Positions 1-10,969 of a stretch of DNA of 64,000 bases are shown here, piece after piece. The position numbers and the translations under genes were made by a program. The stretch is from positions 21,979,806 through 22,043,805 of the forward strand of contig CM069875.1 of the NCBI GenBank assembly GCA_036172665.1, given 5' to 3'. The notes beneath the pieces were generated by a model. The model made no database searches. It worked only from the letters and a program-made list of their open reading frames with translations, and was not told the DNA's origin. Origin of the DNA: Prosopocoilus inquinatus. Taxonomy: Eukaryota; Arthropoda; Insecta; Coleoptera; Lucanidae. The stretch's first letter is position 1, and each line of letters opens with the position of its first letter.

Positions 1-52
1 CGCTATTAACCTACAAATTTACAACCGGAATACAGGTACTATAGTTAAATGC

Positions 53-289
53 TTATTTAACATCCTGTGCGGTCAACCCCATCGTCATTTGGTAAGTTTT
101 AGTTGTAGCATCTACATGGATTATAGGACTATTATTTGTTAAAACAATCGAGAAATGTGAATTTTCTGCACCATATCCGTGGTTTACTGTGTTGAAAAAG
201 TTTTTGGTGTTTTTCTGAAAATTTCTGTTATCTAATATGGCAAGACTTACGCCATCGGAAAGAGAAAGAAATTTTCCATCAAAATCCAT
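53..289 (-). CDS. Unrecognised 78-codon open frame, possible exon
   Basis: An open frame of 78 codons with mixed, protein-like composition that I do not recognise. It contains no motif I can name. Just upstream on the same strand is a pyrimidine-rich tract ending in AG, and a GTAAGT splice-donor-like sequence lies inside the frame, so a short exon is as likely as a single-exon gene. It sits at the window edge with no neighbour to support it. It could equally be chance or a relic of a mobile element. Confidence 0.15.
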   Translation of the reverse strand: MDFDGKFLSLSDGVSLAILDNRNFQKNTKNFFNTVNHGYGAENSHFSIVLTNNSPIIHVDATTKTYQMTMGLTAQDVK

Positions 290-2770
290 TTTTAAAAATA
301 TACCATGTCGCTAAAAAAATACAGGTGTGGCCGATCGGAAATAATCGCATTTCGACGTTAACTAATTTAATTATAGTTATAGTACTTGACATGCCAGACA
401 ATTTTTCTTAAAAGGTTTTTGCCCTATCTCTATTAATAAAAAAGTTATTACAGAATGTATATGTAGATCTTTCCATTTGAAAAAAATAAAAAAAATAATT
501 TTAAAAAATTGCACATTTTAAGAGCTAATATTAAAAAAAATGACGTTTGCGTTCTGTTTTTAATTTTGCTTGACAATTTGTATTGTAATTTCAGTGTAAT
601 CTAACTGATTTTCCTAAAATAATTTTTAAATAAAAAGTTTTTCAAATTGACAGTTGCATGTGTAAATACTCACAATAATTTCTGGTGTTTTAAGAGGATA
701 ATTAATCCAATTACCGGCATGAAACTAGTTCTTTGTTGTGTCCTGTATAACACGTACACACGTACATAATCAGATTAAAACTACCCGTGTATTATATGTT
801 CCGAATTAGATGAGGTAACTTAATTCGTAGAAGGGTCTGCTTGGGAGGGTATTGAGCATCGATTCTTCAACGAAGCAGCGCTTTTTCAATACCCAGCTTA
901 GAACTTCGTTGACCGTAAAGTAAACGCTCGGATGTACGGCACAGGTAATCCTGCCCTTTCCGATTACATCCGAGTTTAGCGGGATCGAAAGTAATTTCAG
1001 CCGGGACGTTTCACTTTTAAATGTGAATAATTAATCGGGGTTAAAGTGGGCCTCGAAATCGGCGAAGCTTTTTCGGGCCGACCCGATCCTCGAAGAGAAA
1101 AAGAACGCCATAATTTACCAGCCACGCGCAAACTTATATGACGTTATTATTAATTTCTTGTAACCTCGTTTTATTGTGAGCCATAAATTTGTTTTATTCC
1201 GGCGATGATAATTTCAAAGTTCGCGTTTTCGTTTGTGTGGAAATTTATTGCGGCTGTCTGTTGTGCTTAATGCGTTTCGCAAGTTGTTTAGAAGTCGTCG
1301 TCGCCGCTCGCGATTCTTATCGGAGCTTATTATTATTTAAATGAAGTTCTTGCGCTAGGTTATTATTCAGAAAACCAAGTTCATAGCGCACCGTGCAAGG
1401 CAGCGAAGATTTCGTGATGCATCGAAATATTCTTGTACCCTTTCTTGCTGTCTACCGATCCCGGAGAGTTTGTAATACGTTTGCTTGTACCCAGCATGCA
1501 TTTCTCTCGTTTCTACTTTATATTCATGTCGCCTTTTCATACTTTGATAAAATGATATACCTGGTTGTTACTTTACGGGTTTAGTATTCCCTTGTGGGGT
1601 ATACCTACATATATATTTTTGAAAGTGCTATTCGAACCTGGAAAGCATTAAACATTTCACTAAAAAACGTGCTTTGCACTCATTCTATACTTCTTTTTTA
1701 CAAAACATCAAAAGTGAGGAACAGTTATCGAATGGTATCGATTGTGCGCAAAAATATTACTTAAACTGACCGAGTTAAGTGTATGAAGTTAGAGAAAATA
1801 CTTTACTATTTTTTATATAAGAAGTTATCAAATGTATCAAGTTTCTTAGTAATCTCTATGTAGTTTGAGATAAAGGCCAAAAATATACCTTCAACGGTGT
1901 TTTCCACGAGGAGTCGAAACAGCGCCGTTTTAGTTGCCAGAAATTTGTCAGATTTCTTTCCTGTCGTTGTATCTTTCCTTACGAAGAATTCTTGATGAGG
2001 ATAAAAAATGAGTTTAGAAGTTAGTAAACAAAATAGTTTGGTAAATTTAACAAGTCTTTTAAAAGAAAACTAAGAAATAATACAATAACAAAACAAACAC
2101 TGCCAAAATAACAACTAACGTGTAGATACAAGGAAACAGAACTTTACAATAAAAAAAAGATGATATAAAGGGGCGAGACAAGGATTGCACTATCGATTGC
2201 AGTAATTAGTTTTCTAAGCGGTATGTTAGGTTGCCAAACTGAATAGAAAGTTCTTCTCATAATCCAGAAATTAAGGAAACACTGTGATTTTATGTAAAGC
2301 AAATGAAATAATCATTTCGGAACGGTTTTAATTACACAAATATTCACTTCGTAGGGAAAGCTTTTGCCTTATGTTGGCGAATTTCAAACTTAGAGAAGAT
2401 TACTGATTTTAATAAAATTAAAACCGAAGTTCAATTTGGAATCGCCCGGTACGAGAAAGAGACGGGAGCTCTTTCTGAAACTGATTTGACGAGCGCGAAA
2501 TAACTGTCTGATAAAGTTAAAGTGTGTTAAAGTTTTTTATGAATTAGTATTAATTGGAGATGCTTGTTTTAGAATGAGCAAAAAAGGAAATATAACGATT
2601 TTATAAAATGTATAGCATTGAATACGCAAAATATACGAAATCATAATATTATTTTCCCGTGGAAAGGGCTGTCGAAGCAGATCCCATAATACTTATGATC
2701 TACTTGATACGGAAATGAATTTAAAAGAAAAATTACATTATACGTATTGATGTTTTTGAATTTTTATCTA
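290..2770. other. Non-coding stretch, no gene seen
   Basis: AT-rich DNA without a convincing open frame. The stretch from about 840 to 1350 is less AT-rich and contains the cluster of inverted repeats listed separately. The remainder shows nothing I can name. Confidence 0.6.
848..974. other. Cluster of interleaved inverted repeats (pseudoknot-like)
   Basis: Three perfect inverted repeats lie within 127 bases. The 9-base arm at 848-856 (GGGTATTGA) pairs with 886-894. The 9-base arm at 867-875 (TCAACGAAG) pairs with 903-911. These two are interleaved, which is the geometry of an H-type pseudoknot. A 10-base arm at 927-936 (CTCGGATGTA) pairs with 965-974 to form a separate hairpin. This could be a structured RNA, a protein-binding region, or the remains of a small foldback element. 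No homology was testable. Confidence 0.35.
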
Positions 2771-2779
2771 TATTCTTAT

Positions 2780-3180
2780 TTAGAAAACTTTTGTGCAAAT
2801 CGTTTTTGATTGCAGTGAAAACCTCGAGCAGCCTCTGGACAGCTGTTTCAGCCCTGCTTGGGGCTTCTTCAGCAGAGACGTAGCTCGACATTTCCATTGC
2901 AAACATAAACGACTTGTCCAATTTATTCGCAATTGCGATGTAAGAGTGATGAACAGATAAAATAGCGACATCTTACTATCGCTTTTTGACCTGACATTGC
3001 AGTAGGATAGACAAATTGAAGCGGGATTTGCTCCTAATAAGTCCCCCATGAAAGGCGGTCATGCTTGCTGTCAAAGCATAATGAAAATTTTTAGAAAAAT
3101 TTTGTGCAAGTCGTTTTTGATTGCAGTGAAAACCTCGAGCAGCCCCCGGATAGCTGTTTCAGCCCTGCTTGGGGCTGCAG
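2780..3180 (-). repeat. 312-bp hammerhead repeat family, one full and one partial copy
   Basis: Two head-to-tail copies on the minus strand, with the same landmark (a T-run followed by GATTGCAGTG) recurring at 2803 and 3114, a spacing of 311 bases. The first copy is complete and carries an intact hammerhead ribozyme. The second stops inside the ribozyme stem II at about 3178 and lacks the catalytic CTGAAGA box. The family recurs at 4692-5709, 10835-10965 and 18515-18722. The apparent open frames inside it are a by-product of the repeat, not genes. Confidence 0.85.
2824..2888 (-). ncRNA. Type-I hammerhead ribozyme
   Basis: On the minus strand the order is: stem I strand TCGAG, a 7-base internal loop, stem I strand TCTG, the conserved box CTGAAGA, stem II AGCCC/GGGCT with a 6-base loop, the conserved GAAA, stem III from the palindrome CAGCTG, U16.1 and C17, then the returning stem I strands CAGA and CTCGA. 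All invariant hammerhead core positions are present. Predicted cleavage is between plus-strand positions 2838 and 2837. The internal loop differs slightly from the copies near 5 kb while the helices are kept. Confidence 0.85.
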
Positions 3181-3344
3181 ATTTTCCTTTTTATATGCTG
3201 CTTTAATTGCCACGACACTATTTGCCAAATACTTCAAATTTGACTTCATTCGTCCAGTAGACTTTATTTCAAAATTCTTCACACTGATTAGACTTTAACG
3301 TTTTAATTTAATTAATTCGTCCAAGACTTTTTCCTTACTACATT

Positions 3345-3820
3345 AAACCAGGGCGGAGTCGGTACCCAAAAACCTTCGACTGCTACGCTGATTCCAATTC
3401 TGACTCTGACTCCGACTCTCACCCCAACTCTTTATAAATCGAAAACATCTATCTTACCACAGTTATACCACAACCGATCTATACAAGTATTTTTTTTTGT
3501 AGTAACACAATCTTTATTATATTACATAATTATTGACATTTTTATTTCTATTAAAATAGATGTATATTCATCCACAACTAAGATGCACCATCTATACACA
3601 AACCTCGCCGTTAAGACCTTGGTCTGAAAGCTTCCAGAAATACATATCAAGTAATCACGAGAAAAATACAGTACATTTTCAGGTTACATAAACAAATCAC
3701 ACGAGTCAGAACCGGAGTCGGTATAGTTTTATCGATTCCAACTCCGACTCGGGTAACGCAAAAATTATTTCTGATTCCGACTCCACGACTCTGACTCGCA
3801 TTCCCCAGATCTGCAGAAAA
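3345..3820. repeat. Degenerate GACTCC-type simple repeats
   Basis: Two blocks, about 3353-3430 and 3705-3810, are made of imperfect repeats of GACTCC/GATTCC-like hexamers and share the phrase GGAGTCGGTA. They look like a decayed minisatellite pair. The DNA between them is ordinary AT-rich sequence, and no gene is seen. Confidence 0.5.
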
Positions 3821-4730
3821 CCATTGTATCCAGTATAGACATAGCTTTAAAATATAAAATTTATTTATAAACATGGAAATATGCGTGGTATATCTGTATA
3901 TTCTCTACTTTTCTCATAGAAATAACCAGCTAGCTATCCGTTAAACTTCTTTAGCGAAATTTGTACACGCTATTGTTGGTTATAAGAAATATGAAATACC
4001 ATGCAGCCTTACTCTAAGTGCCACAAATGAGCAAAACACAAATGTCAGAATTTAATTTTTTTTTTCTATATTTATAATTGACTTACATTTGATTTCAGTA
4101 AGTGCTAGCATTTTTTTAACATTATGTTACACGCGCGAATATATTTTTTAACTGTTTACTTAATTTATTTGGAGAAAGTAACATCTAATAATGCACTTAG
4201 ACCTTATAATCTTCACTTTTACGTATTTAATAGTTGTTTCTTTTTGCTTAATGATCACGAAATAGATCAGATTCGGTAAACTGTGATATTGCCGGATATG
4301 TTTTTGGGTAACAGTATGTACAGTTACGGTTTTTGAAAACTGGTATCTTTGACAAATGCAATGTTTCGATGGTGTAAACTGATCCTAAATCTGAAGTTTC
4401 TAAACGGCACTCAAATCACTCTAAGTCCTGCTATGTTAAATTTAACACTGACATTAATAAAATGATAGATTAATGTTTGATTTACACCTTACTAAATTAC
4501 GAACTTTTGGCATTGATGTCAATTCTCAGTGTACTAGTTTTCAAGGGCCGCAACTGTACATACGCTTATCGAAGTTGGTTATTATGGTTATATTATGTGT
4601 TTGTGAATGACAATTGTCAATTATTTTTTTACTGGGGCAATCTATTGTCACTTGTAATTACTTTTTGTCTATTTAAAGGGTATTTTAAAGAAAAAATTTG
4701 TGCAAATAGTTTTTGATTGCAGTGAGAACC

Positions 4731-4795
4731 TCGAGCAGCCTCTGGACAGCTGTTTCAGCCCTGCTTGGGGCTTCTTCAGCAGAAACATAGCTCGA
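4731..4795 (-). ncRNA. Type-I hammerhead ribozyme (inverted monomer)
   Basis: This is the same secondary structure as the other copies, read on the minus strand. The catalytic CTGAAGA box is at 4773-4779 and GAAA at 4753-4756. Stem I pairs 4741-4744 with 4780-4783 and 4731-4735 with 4791-4795. Predicted cleavage lies between 4745 and 4744. One base differs from the plus-strand copies in the internal loop of stem I, outside the helices. Confidence 0.88.
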
Positions 4796-5148
4796 CATTC
4801 CCACTGCAGACCAAAAACGACTTGCCCAATTTATTCGCAAATGCGATGTAAGAATGATGAACATATAAAATAGCGACATCTTACTATCGCTTTTTGACCT
4901 AACATTGCAGTAGGATAGACAAATTGAAGCGGGATTTGCTCCTAATGAGTCCCCCATGCAAGGCGGCCATGCTTGCTGTCAAAGCATAATGAAAGATTTT
5001 AGGAGCAAATCCCGCTTCAATTTGTCTATCCTACTGCAATGTTAGGTCAAAAAGCGATAGTAAGATGTCGCTATTTTATATGTTCATCATTCTTACATCG
5101 CATTTGCGAATAAATTGGGCAAGTCGTTTTTGGTCTGCAGTGGGAATG

Positions 5149-5213
5149 TCGAGCTACGTTTCTGCTGAAGAAGCCCCAAGCAGGGCTGAAACAGCTGTCC
5201 AGAGGCTGCTCGA
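5149..5213 (+). ncRNA. Type-I hammerhead ribozyme, tandem copy 1
   Basis: Stem I pairs 5149-5153 (TCGAG) with 5209-5213 (CTCGA) and 5161-5164 (TCTG) with 5200-5203 (CAGA), with internal loops of 7 and 5 bases between them. CTGAAGA is at 5165-5171. Stem II pairs 5172-5176 (AGCCC) with 5183-5187 (GGGCT). GAAA is at 5188-5191. Stem III is the palindrome CAGCTG at 5192-5197 closed by A15.1-U16.1, with C17 at 5199, so cleavage should fall between 5199 and 5200. The loopless palindromic stem III suggests pairing between two ribozymes (double hammerhead), as described for other short-stem-III hammerheads. Confidence 0.9.
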
Positions 5214-5460
5214 GGTTCTCACTGCAATCAAAAACTATTTGCACAAATTTTTTCTAAAATCTTTCATTATGCTTTGACAGCAAGCATGGTCGCCTTGCAT
5301 GGGGGACTCATTAGGAGCAAATCCCGCTTCAATTTGTCTATCCTACTGCAATGTTAGGTCAAAAAGCGATAGTAAGATGTCGCTATTTTATATGTTCATC
5401 ATTCTTACATCGCATTTGCGAATAAATTGGGCAAGTCGTTTTTGGTCTGCAGTGGGAATG

Positions 5461-5525
5461 TCGAGCTACGTTTCTGCTGAAGAAGCCCCAAGCAGGGCTG
5501 AAACAGCTGTCCAGAGGCTGCTCGA
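5461..5525 (+). ncRNA. Type-I hammerhead ribozyme, tandem copy 2
   Basis: Identical to the ribozyme 312 bases upstream. CTGAAGA is at 5477-5483 and the predicted cleavage between 5511 and 5512. Cleavage at both ribozymes of a plus-strand transcript would release exactly one 312-nt monomer (5200-5511). Confidence 0.9.
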
Positions 5526-5722
5526 GGTTCTCACTGCAATCAAAAACTATTTGCACAAATTTTTTCTAAAATCTTTCATTATGCTTTGACAGCAAGCATG
5601 GCCGCCTTGCATGGGGGACTCATTAGGAGCAAATCCCGCTTCAATTTGTCTATCCTACTGCAATGTTAGGTCAAAAAGCGATAGTAAGATGTCGCTATTT
5701 TATATGTTCGGTATTTTAAAGA

Positions 5723-8700
5723 TTCTCCAAGAACTCAATTTCTCTTGGTTCCTGTTTTAGCATAATCAATTCAGCCTGCAACCGACAACTTTTTTATGGT
5801 ATCATTAACAAACTAATTTTCCACCTTGGCGCACATTTCATTTCGCAGATAAACGCAAGAGGTTAACCCGAAACCGATCGATAGGCGAGAGCAGAACATA
5901 TTTTAAGATTCACCTCGAGAAGTTCCCTTTCTAACAAACTTTTCAATCAAAAATTTCCGCCCAACAATCTCGCCTACTCCTTGCAAACACACACGTCGAC
6001 TTCTAATAAACTTTTTCTGGTCCCGTAGTTTTAAGAGGGCTCATATTTGGTTTGCGCCCCCTTTTCGCAGAATGCGAAGTAACTTAAGGGGTGGATGCAG
6101 AGAGGAACGTGGTATCGACCCAGTTCTCGGCCACATTCATCGGCGGCGTTTCTGCTCGAAAGATAACACAAGTTCACCTGCTGTTAGTGTTCACGTCCTT
6201 GCTTGTCTTCCTTAATCTGGATGTTTTCTCTGTCATCCTCGTTCGTCCCGTTTGATCTCCGCCAGTACGATTCCATTTCATCACTGGGCTCAGCTGTGCG
6301 GAATCAACTTTAATGATAAATTTGAAGTATAAATATGCAGGTTCTCTTTCTATTAAATTACATGCTGTTTGATTCTAGTTAAAGCCGCAAAGTTTTAAAC
6401 AACTTCAGACTTACTCATTGAATACATTTATTGGGCTTTAACAAACCGTAACGCTTCCTTATCATATTTCACATCAATGTTACCTTTTTTATTCTTTCAC
6501 AAATCAAAAGTGAGCAATATGATTATCAAAAGATGTCCAAGTAATCTCAGCCATCGAATTAAAATTATTTCCTCACAGCTTTCACGCGATTCTTTTAACT
6601 TCAGGTTTTATAAGCTTAAAAAAAAGGAGACTCAGAAAATAAAAGTTTCAGTTTCACGAGAAAAATCGACACCTTGGCATACCTAATTGAAAATTTCGAT
6701 TTCGTGAGATAAAGTCAAGGGTTCGACTTGTAAGAGGTATTTGAAACTCAATTTCGTGAGATAAAGTAAAGCTATTGAAACTTCTGATATAAAAAGACGT
6801 GATTATTCGTTGCTGACTTTCTTGCAGAGCGATTTCAAATCACTTTGCAACTTGGGCATTACGAAATAAAATGTATTTATATATCCATTATTTCATTTTG
6901 AACTGAAAAAGGGGTCGCCCTCATAATATGTCTGAAACGGACTTTGTGCAGTAACACAGTGAAATGGAGGAAAGTAGTAGAGGTTGCCAAAACACATAAT
7001 GCTATTACAGATAGCGAATATAGTAGTATTGATCCCACTCCTGATAAAATAGGAATTTATTATCCTTCTGAGATAAGGCCGGAATCCTTCAAGATTAAGT
7101 TATCTATTTCTATTGTATTGCATAATTACCTAAATAACTGATTGTTCTCATAATATTTTAAATTAAGAATGTAAAGAGCTCTCAAAGGCTTGAGATCTCA
7201 GAGGGTATTAAAGGAAGGCAACTTACAGCCGTTGTGTATATCATGAATTTTTTAAACTCGAATGTAAATGTTGAATATTAGAAAAAAGCGATTAATGCAG
7301 CTAGCTACCTACGATGAAACAGACAAGTTTCAATCGACGAATATTTAATAGCATTTATTAACTATTCGAAATATCCTCCTTCACGTTTTAAACAATGATT
7401 TCAAACCTTTATCAAATGCTTTCATAGTTGTTTTTTTTTTTAATATTTGAGACGTAATTCATGGCATTACATAATTGAGAATAACAAAACACTTTTTGCT
7501 TTATTGAAGCTTGTTTGCCTATCGGTAAATAACTTTATGCACGATCGTAGATTTTGTAATTAAAAACATGTTTTTGAAAGGACTTAAATTTTACACCCAC
7601 ATCTAGTTGTTGTTTTGGTCTAATTTGTTTTATGCGTGGGAAAACAACCGGGGCCATTTTTCACCCTTCGCAAATACATAGATTTACGAGTTCACAAAAA
7701 TATGAAATCTATTAATTCCTATTTTTCATCGCTCCTAAAGTTGCGAATTCTCAACTTTGCGAGTATTTTGCTGTGAGTGGATTTTTATAAATCGCAGAGT
7801 CCAAATTCGCCAAAAAAAGATATCTATTTCTGATTTATTAAACTTAGTTAAAGTAATAAATGAAGTTTCAATTCTATGGAAGAACTGTTCAACATGTTTG
7901 TATTGGAGAATCTATAAGGAACTGAACAACAGGTTTTTAATAACCAAGGGCACGCAGGAGATCTATTCCTTATGCTTTCGGAAAGAATGTTTGTAAATAT
8001 GTTTAGGTTTTCTTTTAAGAATCTATGTAGATTTTTAATAGAAACTTTAATTCCATACTCATATAGACTAGAGGTTCTCAACCTTTTTTGAAACTTCGTC
8101 AAAGTTGCAAGCCATGATTCTATTTGACTATGTCATTTTTTAATCGTAAACTGATCCGATCCTCCTTTGTTTTTCTTGACTCTATTTTATTAGTTTTTAT
8201 ATACGTATTATTAGTATGATTCTTTTCTGTTCTTCTTCCTCTGTTCAAACTTTCTCTCTTGATTCGATCTGACTAGAGTTTTTATGTACGTCTTATCTTT
8301 ATCACCGATCATCTTTTTTTTATATTCCTTATTCGACGTTTAATTCAATTTTTAATTTAATCAATTGATTTTTTTTTCTTTGATTCGATTTAATTTTTTT
8401 TTTATTTGATTTGCAACTATCAATTTATTATCTTTTGTTCTTGTTTCTTGTTTTGTTTAATTTTATTTAGTACGTTTTTATTTTTTAACTATCAGTCGAT
8501 CATCATTTGTTTTGTTTTTTTCTTTTACTCGATCGTAGTTAATTTTATTTTAGATACCTACATTTTAATTCCGTCTGTTTCTGTTTACTTTCTCTGTTGT
8601 TCATTTTGACTTTATTTTATTTATTTATTTTTTATTCACTGTTCGTATCTTTTTCTCTATCATTAGGAGATGATTGACTTAGCAGTCATAAACAAAACTT

Positions 8701-9370
8701 ACGCTATGCGTTCACTTACAATTCATTAAATATAATTCATTAACTATAGGTATTTCTTATTTTGGGACAGTAATTCATAAAATGTTTTTAAACTCTCACT
8801 GACTATGCGCCCAAAATGTGGGAAATAATTACCTACAGTTTATAAATAATAGCGAATGGCTAGAGAACGCATAGGGTATAGTATGTTTTGTTTATGAATA
8901 CAGGTCGTATTGTTGGTTTTACACAATTTGTGTTTTCATCATTACCACCTCCATGATCATCTCTTGTTTTTCTGTTTTCGAGTTGACACTGTACAATGTT
9001 TAATTCAAATTTATTTAATATTATTTGTAAATCTAAAATAAATTTCTCGCCCCAGATATAAACAAAGGTACCGGAAAGAAAAAGTGACTTTGTATATGGT
9101 ATGGGTATCACGTCGACCTAAACGGCGAGTCTCCGCGCAGTAAAAAAGGGCAAAACGTCTGGTTCGCACAACGAAGAATAAAAGCATGGTAAGATTGGAC
9201 ACCAAGCTGGTAAAAGCTCGTTAAAACGCTGTTTATCTTAGATCAGTCAGAGCCGGCCAAGGGCCGTGATGTATATTTCACCCCCAGGAAACACAACGAA
9301 AATACGTAAATACACAAAACACAAGTGAATTCTATTTTCCATAGTCACCTACCCCTTATCGCATAAAAAA
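5723..9370. other. Non-coding stretch, no gene seen
   Basis: No open frame here is convincing. From about 8150 to 8660 the plus strand is very T-rich, with interspersed TCGAT words and no regular period. A short stretch at about 8069-8100 (AGAGGTTCTCAACCTTTTTT) resembles the terminal repeats of some hAT transposons, but I found no partner end. Confidence 0.55.
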
Positions 9371-9374
9371 AAAC

Positions 9375-10670
9375 AGTTCCACCTCGATTTTATGGTACTT
9401 TCGAGAAAACAAATAATAATCAAATTTTCGAGATTCTCAATTGTTTTTAATTTTTTTAATGGAATGTTAGTTTTTTTATCATCGCATCGCGTTCAGAATG
9501 TCAAATTAATTATTATAATATCAGTTTTGTACTCAAATAAAATACGCTGATTAAACTTACAAGGCTTTTATATTTTCTCCCATGACATAACTATTTACAT
9601 ATTCATGGCTATCTCCATGTTATATTTCATAGAATACTACATATATGCCTTTAAAATATGATCTCCCCAGGCCTACTATTTTATAAATGATTTAGTAACA
9701 AAATCTTGCTGTTCACGGAAAGTGGCTACAATAGCTAACCTATAATTTGAAATTTCAAGTAGCTTAAATTAGAAAAATTTCAGGACCTTTCCTTTTCGAT
9801 TTTATGGTACCTTCGGAGAAACAAATGATTATCAGATTCTCGAGATTTTCAATTGTCTTCAACTTTTTTAAATAGAACATTATATTTTTTATCACCTTAT
9901 TGCGTTCAGAATGTCAAACTAAGTACGTATCTAAAATATCCTTCTCCTAAGCCTACTATTTTAAAAATTATTTAGTAAATAATGGTATTAGATACTTTAA
10001 CCTATCGCGCTTTCAATATTTGACACAAAGGTTTTCAGTATGAACTAAATTTAAAGAAATTTTTTATCAAGACAGTTCAAATAGGTCTGACAGTTTGAAC
10101 ATACTTCCTTTATTCACCTGTTTCAATGCGCACTATATTGTGTTCATGAATAAAAAGACTATCGTAACGACACACTTCTTCCCGCGAATATCAAGACTGA
10201 TTTATTTATGAAATATTCAGTTCTGAGAGATAATAATTTGGGAACAGGTAATTTGACATCTTGAACGCGACGCTATGTTAAAATATAATGTTCCATTTAA
10301 AAAAGTTGAAAACTATTGAAAATCTCGAAAACGTGATACTCATTTGTTTTTCCGAAGATACCACAAAATCGAACAGGAAAAGTCCTGAAACTTTTATTTA
10401 AGCTCCTTCGTGAAATTTCAAATAAAAAAGTTATTATTGCACCTAAAGATTTTGTTACTAAATCATTTATAAAATAGTACGCTTTGGGAGCTGATATTTT
10501 GGAGACGTAATTAATTTGACATCCTGAACGCGAGGCGATGATAAAAAACCAAACATTCCGTTTTAAAAATGATGAAAAAAACTGAAAATTTCGAAAACCT
10601 AATAATCATTTGTTTTTCCGCAGGTACCATAAAATCGAGGAGGAGAAGTCCTAAAACTTTTCTACTTTCT
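9375..10670. repeat. Foldback cluster: four copies of a ~170-bp motif
   Basis: A motif of about 170 bases containing CGATTTTATGGTA, then TTCAGAATGTCAAA, occurs on the plus strand near 9385-9515 and 9795-9925. It occurs on the minus strand near 10245-10380 and 10505-10640. A second shared piece (ACTATTTTATAAATGATTTAGTAAC) is near 9675 and, inverted, near 10450. The cluster is therefore a large imperfect inverted repeat, as left by a foldback element or nested MITEs. Copies differ at many sites, so it is old. No coding potential is seen. Confidence 0.65.
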
Positions 10671-10834
10671 ACTTCGTTAAACTGCAAATAAGAAAGGTAG
10701 TTATTGTAGCGGCTTGCCATGAACATCCTGTATACTAAATTAGTGATTATGACTAAAGTTGATCGATAAAATGTACGTTGAATATTTACCCTAACTGGTA
10801 CGATGGATCAAGTAAATCTCAGGGTTTATAAAAA

Positions 10835-10965
10835 AAATTGTTGCAAATAGTTTTTGATTGCAGTGAATCTCTCGAGCGGCCTTTGTACAGCTGTTTCAGG
10901 CCTATTTCGAGCTTCATAAGCAGAAGCGTTCGTAGGATGTCGCTGTTTAATTAAACTATTCATCA
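10835..10965 (-). repeat. Decayed copy of the hammerhead repeat family
   Basis: On the minus strand this fragment matches the ribozyme segment of the 312-bp family. GAAACAGCTGTA is kept, but the catalytic box reads CTTATGA instead of CTGAAGA and stem II is altered, so it should not cleave. It shows that the family has been resident long enough to decay. Confidence 0.7.
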
Positions 10966-10969
10966 AGGT

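Larger units (their letters stand above)
4692..5709. mobile_element. Retrozyme-like insertion: inverted plus tandem 312-bp monomers
   Basis: The insertion holds one minus-strand monomer (4692-5000), then plus-strand monomers at 5001-5312 and 5313-5624 and a partial one at 5625-5709. The landmark AGGAGCAAATCCCGC recurs at 5001, 5313 and 5625, giving an exact 312-base period. The block lies between direct repeats GGTATTTTAAAGA at 4679-4691 and 5710-5722, consistent with target-site duplication. Each complete monomer carries a hammerhead ribozyme. No protein is encoded. Tandem monomers with a type-I hammerhead and a variable-length target duplication match retrozymes, which are thought to use Penelope-like machinery. 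The inverted unit beside direct units also recalls the terminal arrangement of Penelope-like elements. The mode of movement is inference; the structure is read directly. Confidence 0.85.

Noticed and set aside
4685..5589. Repeated open frames of 70-96 codons with similar proteins (for example starting MGDSLGANPASICLS)
   Set aside because: They are products of the 312-base monomer, whose length is a multiple of three. The conserved signal is the ribozyme structure, and frames exist on both strands with none preserved across copies.
8069..8100. hAT-like terminal repeat (AGAGGTTCTCAACCTTTTTT)
   Set aside because: Only one end is seen, with no inverted partner, target duplication or transposase in reach.
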